Shown here: one piece after another, positions 58,355 to 64,000 of the stretch | Layout of the letters: each line of letters starts with the position of its first letter | How positions within the stretch are numbered: the first letter of the stretch is position 1 | NCBI RefSeq assembly: GCF_011299575.1 | Contig: NZ_CP049863.1 | Coordinates: 310,001 to 374,000 of the forward strand | DNA length: 64,000 nucleotides | Direction of reading: 5' to 3' | From: Leucobacter viscericola | GTDB lineage: Bacteria; Actinomycetota; Actinomycetes; Actinomycetales; Microbacteriaceae | Notes under the pieces: generated by a model | The model's database searches: none | What the model was told of the DNA's origin: nothing | What the model saw: the letters and a program-made list of their open reading frames with translations, nothing else | Position numbers and translations under genes: made by a program

Positions 58355-59901
58355 TAGGGCATGAGGCTACTCCGAGGTTCACTCTCGACCTCCCCGCACT
58401 GCTGGCGCACCCGAACAACGGGGGCCTCGTCTATGTCGTCGGTCCCGAAAGTGATGGCTGGCGCGAGGTAACCGTCGACGAAATGAATGAGCCCGGCAGC
58501 GGGCTACTCATTCTCACCGCAAGCGTTCCTGAGGCCACCTGGCAACAGGACGCGCTTGTTCGCAGGGTGCGCGACCTGGGATTTACCGCACTTGCGATCC
58601 GGCGAGCGGAAGATGCTGGATCGGGAACCCGCAAACTGGCGACGCGATTGGGCCTGACGCTCCTCAGCGTGAGCCGCCCGTTTGATCTCGCTCGAGCGAG
58701 CTGGCAGCTGCAGCAGGCCCGAGATGCACTGACGATCGACTACGTCAGAAAGGTGGCGCAGGCCTTCGAGTATCCAGCTGCCGATCTCACGGACCTCCTT
58801 CGGCACCTGTGCGCAGCTATCGGGCACGGTCTCGCCCTCATCGACACCGCGGGTCCGGTTCAACAGGCCGGTGGTGAGCTCACGTCGGAGCTGCACAAAC
58901 ACATCCAGTTTTCACCGTGGATCAGCACAGCCCGTTTTGAGCAGCAGGCCGCAGCCTCGGTGCGCGTCGACAGTTCAACGCGGCCCGGTCTGAGGCTTGT
59001 TGCGTTCGGCGAGGGCATTGGCGACGCCCAGTTGCGCGCACTCACAACGGTCGTCGAAATCATGATGCCTGCTGTGGCAGCGCGGATACTCATAGACGAA
59101 CTCGCATCGGTCAATGATGCGTCGGCCTCAGCCGATCTGCTGCGAAACTTTATGGATCTGCGTGGCGCGCGGGATCCCGATGTGCAGCGTCGAATGACGG
59201 ACAAGGGCTGGCGCACGGGCGGCTTTCACCTCGGCTTTCAGTTCACTCCCCGGGGCCGCGTTGATCCGGTCGGTTTGCTGCGAGCCGTCTCCTATGAGCT
59301 CAGCGAGATTTCCGCGGAGTCGCACGCTGCGCTGAATGGCCAGAGTGTGCTTGCCTGGCTGAGCTTCTCAGAACCGCCGACACCGAGCGACGTGGAACAC
59401 TACGCGAACTCACTGCACGACACTCATCAGCGGCTGAGATCAACCCGCGACGTCGCGCTCGGCATCGGTTCGCTACAGAGCGGAGAAGTTGGTCTTTCAC
59501 GCACGCTAAGCGAGGCTACGGACGCCGCGAAGATTGCGGTCTCACGATCCGCGACCGGTTATCTCGTGCGGGTCGACACCCTCGGCTTGGACCAGCTGCT
59601 GCTCGCCTGGACCGGCAACGACACGTTCTTGCCGGCAGCGGAATCAATGCTCGCTCCGATCATCACTCAGGCGCCGGAGCTACTTGCAACCCTCGCGGCA
59701 TATCTAGACAACGAGTCGGGCGTGCAAGCGACGGCGGCTGCGCTCGGGGTGCACCGCAACACCGTCATGCAGCGGGTGCAGCGCGCCCAGGAGCTCATTG
59801 GAGCCGATCTCGGCTCGCCAGAGACGCGATTGGCCCTCCAGCTCGCCTGTCGCGCTGTGATCACCCCAGGCGGCGATACAGCTGGGCAGCAGCCTCAATA
59901 A
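58351..59901 (+). CDS. PucR-family transcriptional regulator
   Basis: The 516-residue protein has an N-terminal PucR sensor-like region, a GGDEF-like middle and a C-terminal helix-turn-helix (LGVHRNTVMQRVQRAQELIGADLG). PucR-type regulators often control purine, allantoin or hydantoin catabolism and sense the substrate. It starts with TTG at 58351 overlapping the third DUF917 stop, so it is part of the operon and may autoregulate it through the two palindromes at 52086 and 52116. Its 3' end overlaps the RES toxin gene by 41 bp on the other strand. Confidence 0.85.
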   Translation: MIGHEATPRFTLDLPALLAHPNNGGLVYVVGPESDGWREVTVDEMNEPGSGLLILTASVPEATWQQDALVRRVRDLGFTALAIRRAEDAGSGTRKLATRLGLTLLSVSRPFDLARASWQLQQARDALTIDYVRKVAQAFEYPAADLTDLLRHLCAAIGHGLALIDTAGPVQQAGGELTSELHKHIQFSPWISTARFEQQAAASVRVDSSTRPGLRLVAFGEGIGDAQLRALTTVVEIMMPAVAARILIDELASVNDASASADLLRNFMDLRGARDPDVQRRMTDKGWRTGGFHLGFQFTPRGRVDPVGLLRAVSYELSEISAESHAALNGQSVLAWLSFSEPPTPSDVEHYANSLHDTHQRLRSTRDVALGIGSLQSGEVGLSRTLSEATDAAKIAVSRSATGYLVRVDTLGLDQLLLAWTGNDTFLPAAESMLAPIITQAPELLATLAAYLDNESGVQATAAALGVHRNTVMQRVQRAQELIGADLGSPETRLALQLACRAVITPGGDTAGQQPQ

Positions 59902-60430
59902 CGGCGGGGTGCTCTGTGCTCAAAGCCTGGATACCAACCAGCTTGAGGCCGGGCGGGGGTGCGCCTTCCGCGCCCCAAAGAACCACTGACGTTTCAGAGG
60001 GAACCTGCGACGACCACCAAGAGAGCCCGCCGCCCACCTCGTCGCCGCCCTGGTAGACGCTGCGCGCGAGAGCTTGGGTTCTATTGAGGTTGCGGATCAC
60101 GACCTCGCTCGGTCGCACCCGCAGCTCAAGCAGTGTTGCCGCATCGTCGAGGTTCAGCGGCATTGCGCCCTGATAACTGAACTCTGCGATGGCGCGGGGG
60201 CTTCCAGTGGGAGTCAGAAACACCTCGGGAATCCAGCGCTGCTTGTTATAGAAGCTCTCGGCTATCGCCCCAACCTGCGTTCGAGAGAAGTACCAAGAAT
60301 CGTACAGATCCGAGTTGTCCCAGCGCCCGTGTACCTGGTGCGGCGGCACAAACGACCAGTGCCCGGGTTTTCCCTTGCGGGCACCCGACACCCGTGGGTA
60401 ACACCGAAACAGGCGCAGCGACTCGGCCAT
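59861..60430 (-). CDS. RES-domain toxin
   Basis: The 189-residue protein fits the RES domain: LFRCYPRVSGARKGKPGHW and GRWDNSDLYDSWYFSR with the conserved Arg, Tyr and Trp, and a later AIAESFYN with the Glu. RES toxins degrade NAD+ by phosphorolysis or a related reaction and stop growth. I start at the ATG at 60430, 2 bp after the antitoxin stop, giving a compact two-gene unit. Its 3' end overlaps the PucR 3' end by 41 bp (convergent). Confidence 0.85.
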   Translation of the reverse strand: MAESLRLFRCYPRVSGARKGKPGHWSFVPPHQVHGRWDNSDLYDSWYFSRTQVGAIAESFYNKQRWIPEVFLTPTGSPRAIAEFSYQGAMPLNLDDAATLLELRVRPSEVVIRNLNRTQALARSVYQGGDEVGGGLSWWSSQVPSETSVVLWGAEGAPPPGLKLVGIQALSTEHPAVIEAAAQLYRRLG

Positions 60431-60432
60431 GG

Positions 60433-60786
60433 TTAGGCGTACGCGCCTTCTTCTTCGGCCTCGATCGCGGCAATGACCTCCGCAACACGGCCGATTCTGA
60501 CGCACTCGCGGGGCGTCGAACCGCGAAGAAACTGGTTCGGTGAGTCAAGCCAGATGGGCACGACCTTGGTGTGCATGGTCGATTCTGCACGGGTCACGAT
60601 GTAGGCAAAATCCATGACCGTGCGTGCCGCCTCGGCAGAAGGCACCTGCTTACCCTGTTTCCACCGGGTCACCTGTGCAGGCGTAACCCCAACGAGTTCA
60701 GCGAGCAGCGCCCCGCTCCCGGCGGCGCCAAGCAGCATGCGCAGGCCGTCTTCGAAACCCGACTGAACCGGAACCGCAATACTCAT
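60433..60786 (-). CDS. Xre/MbcA/ParS-type antitoxin
   Basis: The 117-residue protein has an N-terminal Xre-like helix-turn-helix (LLAELVGVTPAQVTRWKQGKQ) and a C-terminal toxin-binding region (IWLDSPNQFLRGSTPRECV), the usual build of antitoxins that pair with RES or COG5654 toxins. It precedes the RES gene by 2 bp and probably autoregulates the pair. It ends in an acidic EAEEEGAYA tail. Confidence 0.85.
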   Translation of the reverse strand: MSIAVPVQSGFEDGLRMLLGAAGSGALLAELVGVTPAQVTRWKQGKQVPSAEAARTVMDFAYIVTRAESTMHTKVVPIWLDSPNQFLRGSTPRECVRIGRVAEVIAAIEAEEEGAYA

Positions 60787-60826
60787 ATCACCAGGCTACG
60801 CGCAATTCTCAAATTGCGCCATACCC

Positions 60827-61909
60827 CTAGTTTGCGATCTCCTGATAGGCGAACTGCAGCATCGACTCGTCAACACCGGCAAGCACCCGTGGTTTCGCAA
60901 TATCGTCGAGCACAATAAAGCGCAGCATACCCGCGCGTGCCTTCTTGTCGCGCTGCATTGCCGCGAGCAGCCCCTGCCAGCGTCCCGCTGGGTACGCGAG
61001 TGGAAGTGTCAGCGATCCCAGAATCTTCCTGTGCCGTTCAACGACTTCATCAGAGAGCGAACCAGCCATTCGCCCAAGCTCGGCCGCGTACATCATGCCG
61101 ATGGAGATTGCGACACCGTGGCGCCACTGGTAACGCTCGGCGTGCTCGATCGCGTGTCCAAGGGTGTGCCCGTAGTTTAGGATCTCGCGCAGCCCTCCCT
61201 CACGGAAGTCTTCTGACACAACACGGGCCTTCACACCAATCGCGAGCTCAACCACCCGCTGAAACTCAGGGGTCGATGGATCGGTCGCGCGCTCAACGTC
61301 GGCCTCCAACAGATCGAGGATCTCTGGCTCAGCGATGAAGCCACATTTGGCAACCTCGGCAAAGCCCGCGAGAATCTCGTTTTTGGGCAGCGTCGCCAGC
61401 AGCTCGATGTCGCAGAGCACGGCGGCGGGTGCATAAAACGCTCCCACGAGGTTTTTGCCCTCGGCAGTGTTGATGCCGGTTTTGCCGCCAACGGACGCGT
61501 CAACCATGCCGAGCACCGTGGTAGGGATCTGCACAAGCTTCACACCCCGCAGCCACGTGGCCGCCACGAAACCCGCCAGGTCAGTGACGGCGCCACCGCC
61601 GAGGCCAATCACGGCGTCGGAGCGGGTAAAGTCGGCCTGCCCCAGAATCTGCCAGCAGAACGCCGCAACCTCGACGCGCTTTGCGGCCTCAGCGTCGGGC
61701 ACCTCGGCGAGCAGCACCTGAGCATACTTCTCCTGCAGGGAAGACCTGAGTTCCTCCGCAAGGCGCCCAACGGTTGGCGTGTGCACAATGAGCACCTTAT
61801 TGACCCGGTCACCCAGCGCATCGGGCACACGACCCAGAATCCCCCGGCCAACGATCACCTCATACTCGGTGTCTCCGGTAACGGGGATGGTGGTGACGGT
61901 GCTCGTCAT
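60827..61909 (-). CDS. aroB: 3-dehydroquinate synthase
   Basis: AroB converts DAHP to 3-dehydroquinate with NAD+ and a divalent metal. The 360-residue protein has the NAD-binding GLGGGAVTDLAGFVAATWLRG, the PTTVLGMVDASVGGKTGIN segment and the metal-binding His region NYGHTLGHAIEHAE. The start overlaps the aroK stop as ATGA. It ends 40 bp before the antitoxin gene start, where the conserved aro-efp gene order is broken by the accessory region. Confidence 0.96.
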   Translation of the reverse strand: MTSTVTTIPVTGDTEYEVIVGRGILGRVPDALGDRVNKVLIVHTPTVGRLAEELRSSLQEKYAQVLLAEVPDAEAAKRVEVAAFCWQILGQADFTRSDAVIGLGGGAVTDLAGFVAATWLRGVKLVQIPTTVLGMVDASVGGKTGINTAEGKNLVGAFYAPAAVLCDIELLATLPKNEILAGFAEVAKCGFIAEPEILDLLEADVERATDPSTPEFQRVVELAIGVKARVVSEDFREGGLREILNYGHTLGHAIEHAERYQWRHGVAISIGMMYAAELGRMAGSLSDEVVERHRKILGSLTLPLAYPAGRWQGLLAAMQRDKKARAGMLRFIVLDDIAKPRVLAGVDESMLQFAYQEIAN

Positions 61910-62640
61910 TTGGTGTCCTTCCTAAAGCTGCGCGCCCACTGCGTCACACGCCGGGCAAGTTGTTCTTTGGTGGCGCGATCCGTTCGATAGCTCACGTCGG
62001 CCACTTCTTCGTAAAGAGGTCTGCGTTCTTCGAAAATTCGATTCCAGGCATTTGGATCGTTGCGCAGCAGCGGCCGCCGCTGAATGTTTGCGGTGCGCAA
62101 CACGGCCTCCTGCGTGGTCGTGAGCAGCACAACCGGAAAACCACTCAGCAACTCGCGGGTGCTATCCGTCAGCACCGCACCGCCGCCGAGCGCGAGCACC
62201 CGCACCCCGGGGGTGGCGAGTTCAGCCGCAATGAGTTCCGCTTCGATGCGCCGGAAGTCTTCTTCCCCGTGGGTCTCGAAAAAGGCTGTGATGGGTCCGT
62301 GCTGGCGCACAAACACTGCGTCGCTGTCGACGAAGGGAACCCCGAGCTCGCGCGCAACACGCTTACCGAGGCTCGTCTTCCCGGCCGCCATCGGGCCAAC
62401 AAATACGATCACACGATCAGGCAGCTTCGGCCCGCGCTTGCGCCGCCGCCGTCGCCTGTTTCCGCTGCGACCACCGGTGGCGGGCTCCTCTTGTGCGGCC
62501 CCGTCGACACTGCCTGGAAGCAGAATCGGCGAAGTCGGTGGAGGAGGCTTGGGCTTTGGCGTCGGTTCCGCTGAGAGAGTCGGGTCAGGCTCAGGAAGCG
62601 GCGCGCCCGCCGCTAGGTGCACCCGCCTCGATCCGGTCAC
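61906..62640 (-). CDS. aroK: Shikimate kinase with low-complexity N-terminal extension
   Basis: AroK phosphorylates shikimate. Residues about 75-244 are the kinase, with the P-loop [15 protein letters not shown], the shikimate-binding DSD segment and LGGGAVL. Residues 1-74 are an extra Pro-rich, then Arg-rich tract (RRRRRRKRG), absent from typical 170-residue shikimate kinases. I keep the GTG at 62640 because it overlaps the aroC stop (GTGA), the usual coupled arrangement; an internal start cannot be excluded. Confidence 0.9.
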   Translation of the reverse strand: MTGSRRVHLAAGAPLPEPDPTLSAEPTPKPKPPPPTSPILLPGSVDGAAQEEPATGGRSGNRRRRRRKRGPKLPDRVIVFVGPMAAGKTSLGKRVARELGVPFVDSDAVFVRQHGPITAFFETHGEEDFRRIEAELIAAELATPGVRVLALGGGAVLTDSTRELLSGFPVVLLTTTQEAVLRTANIQRRPLLRNDPNAWNRIFEERRPLYEEVADVSYRTDRATKEQLARRVTQWARSFRKDTK

Positions 62641-63833
62641 GATTCGATAGCGGTGGTGAGTCGATCCGGAATTGCCGCGAGGTACGCCTGCAGGTTGCGT
62701 CGGGTCTCTGCAACGCTGTCTCCGCCAAACTTCTCCGAGATTGCGTCTGCGAGCACAAGCGCCACCATTGCCTCACCTACAACACCAGCGGCGGGCACCG
62801 CAGACACATCGCTGCGCTGGTGGTGAGCTGTGGCGGCCTCCCCCGTTGCAACGTCAACCGTCGGCAGTGCGCGGGGAACCGTCGCGATCGGCTTCATGCC
62901 GGCGCGCACCCGAAGAATCTGGCCGGTTGTCATGCCGCCCTCAATGCCACCGGCGCGCCCGGTCTCGCGTGAGATGACACCATCAGACACGTGCAACTCG
63001 TCGTGCGCAGCCGAGCCGCGACGGCGTGTCGTCTCGAATCCGTCTCCAACCTCAACACCCTTGATCGCTTGGATACCCATGAGGGCGCCGGCAAGGCGCG
63101 AGTCAAGTCGTCGATCCCAGTGCACGTACGATCCGAGCCCAGGTGGCAATCCATAGGCAAGAACCTCAACGATTCCGCCGATCGTGTCGCCCGTCTTTTT
63201 GGCGTCGTCAACCTCGGCGACCATCCGCGCGCTCGTCTCCGCGTCAAAGCAGCGCAGCGGATCAGCGTCGAGGGCCGCTACATCGGAGGCCCTGGGCAAA
63301 GGTGATCCGGCGGGCACCTCGATCTCGCCGAGCGCCACCGTGTGGCTCACGAGGGTAATACCGAGCTCGCCGAGAAACGCTCGTGCGACTGCACCGAGGG
63401 CAACCCGAGCAGCGGTCTCGCGAGCGCTTGCGCGCTCCAGTACCGGACGAGCCTCGTCGAAGCCGTACTTCTGCATGCCCGCGAGATCGGCGTGTCCGGG
63501 CCGCGGCCTGGTGAGCGGGGCCCCACGTCCGCGAGACTTCTCCGAGAGCTCGGTCGCCTCGGCACTCATGACCTCGGTCCACTTGGGCCACTCGGTGTTT
63601 CCCACCCGAATCGCGACTGGTCCACCAATGGAGACACCCTGCACGACGCCCCCCGAAAGGTGGAGCTCATCTTGCTCAAACTTCATTCGGGAGCCACGGC
63701 CATAACCGAGCTTGCGCCGCTCCAGATCCTTCTGGATCTCTTCGAGCGACACCGGCACACCGGCGGGCAGTCCCTCTAGGACAGCAATGAGTTCAGGGCC
63801 GTGGGATTCCCCGGCGGTAAGCCAACGCAGCAT
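62637..63833 (-). CDS. aroC: Chorismate synthase
   Basis: AroC makes chorismate from EPSP with reduced FMN. I start at the ATG at 63833 (398 residues, [20 protein letters not shown]), and not at the longer frame from 63950. Conserved FMN/substrate segments include [18 protein letters not shown] and [18 protein letters not shown]. It is the first gene of the aroC-aroK-aroB operon and is coupled to aroK. A short upstream gap separates it from the gene cut by the window edge. Confidence 0.96.
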   Translation of the reverse strand: MLRWLTAGESHGPELIAVLEGLPAGVPVSLEEIQKDLERRKLGYGRGSRMKFEQDELHLSGGVVQGVSIGGPVAIRVGNTEWPKWTEVMSAEATELSEKSRGRGAPLTRPRPGHADLAGMQKYGFDEARPVLERASARETAARVALGAVARAFLGELGITLVSHTVALGEIEVPAGSPLPRASDVAALDADPLRCFDAETSARMVAEVDDAKKTGDTIGGIVEVLAYGLPPGLGSYVHWDRRLDSRLAGALMGIQAIKGVEVGDGFETTRRRGSAAHDELHVSDGVISRETGRAGGIEGGMTTGQILRVRAGMKPIATVPRALPTVDVATGEAATAHHQRSDVSAVPAAGVVGEAMVALVLADAISEKFGGDSVAETRRNLQAYLAAIPDRLTTAIES

Positions 63834-63895
63834 ACCGACCATCTTCCCATATCTGAGAGAGCGAAGGGTCGCAGACCGGCACCAAACTCGTGTCG

Positions 63896-64000
63896 TTAGG
63901 CGGCGTTTTGCCCGGCTGCTTGCCGAACCAGAGCCGAAATACGCTCCCACACGTCTTCACTCGGCTCGTGTAGCGCGTACGACGTGGGCCAGAATCCGTC
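63896..64000 (-). CDS. Unknown protein, C-terminal end only (cut by window edge)
   Basis: A minus-strand frame is open to the right edge and ends at TAA 63896-63898, about 60 bp upstream of the aroC start. The visible tail is [20 protein letters not shown] followed by [15 protein letters not shown] cannot assign a family from 34 residues; the helical end is consistent with several DUF families. Confidence 0.45.
   Translation of the reverse strand, partial: DGFWPTSYALHEPSEDVWERISALVRQAAGQNAA

Overview
The window is a GC-rich actinomycete chromosome segment, most likely from the Micrococcales and probably the Microbacteriaceae. A Leucobacter-like genus is my guess from gene content; there is no rRNA gene here to confirm it. 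Three things point this way: the aceE-fasR-fabD-fabH-acpP-fabF block, a DUF222/HNH gene, and the aroC-K-B / efp-nusB-pyrR-pyrB-pyrC-carA-carB-pyrF-gmk order, in which gmk carries a fused actinobacterial IHF (mIHF) domain. I see no CRISPR array, insertion sequence, integrase or rRNA operon. No gene-free stretch exceeds about 300 bases; the longest are 3032-3303 and 7819-8072.

Layout. 1-7400 is a mixed accessory stretch: a secreted DUF1524 nuclease cut by the window edge, an AlkD-like protein, a BtrH/DUF4872 protein, a small membrane protein, a zinc alcohol dehydrogenase behind a palindromic operator, a YdeI-family protein, a Nudix hydrolase, a RibD/DHFR-like reductase, tRNA-Val(TAC), and a nested palindrome beside an AhpE-like peroxiredoxin. 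8073-15708 joins pyruvate dehydrogenase E1 to the type II fatty acid synthesis operon and its FasR regulator, so acetyl-CoA supply and use are adjacent. A strong terminator ends the operon, and its 3' arm holds the start codon of a glutamine amidotransferase gene. A DUF222/HNH gene follows.

18317-22376 is iron handling: efeUOB behind an IdeR/DtxR-type box, then dps. 22473-31125 has a sulfur theme: a formylglycine-generating enzyme (FGE) with both catalytic cysteines, a large sulfatase with the CxPxR motif that FGE would activate, two SulP anion transporters, a DUF1269 protein and two divergent SfLAP-family membrane proteins. A MalT-like LuxR regulator, an MscS-type channel and a zincin-like protein with a degenerate active site lead to 35406.

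35406-46053 (minus strand) is one tightly packed pyrimidine operon, pyrR-pyrB-pyrC-(PH-like)-carA-carB-pyrF-gmk-DMT transporter. A PyrR-type RNA element lies directly on the pyrR ribosome binding site. nusB and efp lie upstream. 60827-63833 is aroC-aroK-aroB.

Between efp and aroB, 47282-60786 looks like an accessory insert in a block that is usually continuous. It holds a thioesterase, a divergent MoxR-type AAA+/VWA pair with a third unknown gene, an operon of an NCS1 permease, a HyuA-like protein, three tandem DUF917 proteins and a PucR regulator, and a RES/Xre toxin-antitoxin pair. The DUF917 operon, with two identically built palindromes in its leader, and the AAA+/VWA trio are the best candidates here for undescribed systems.
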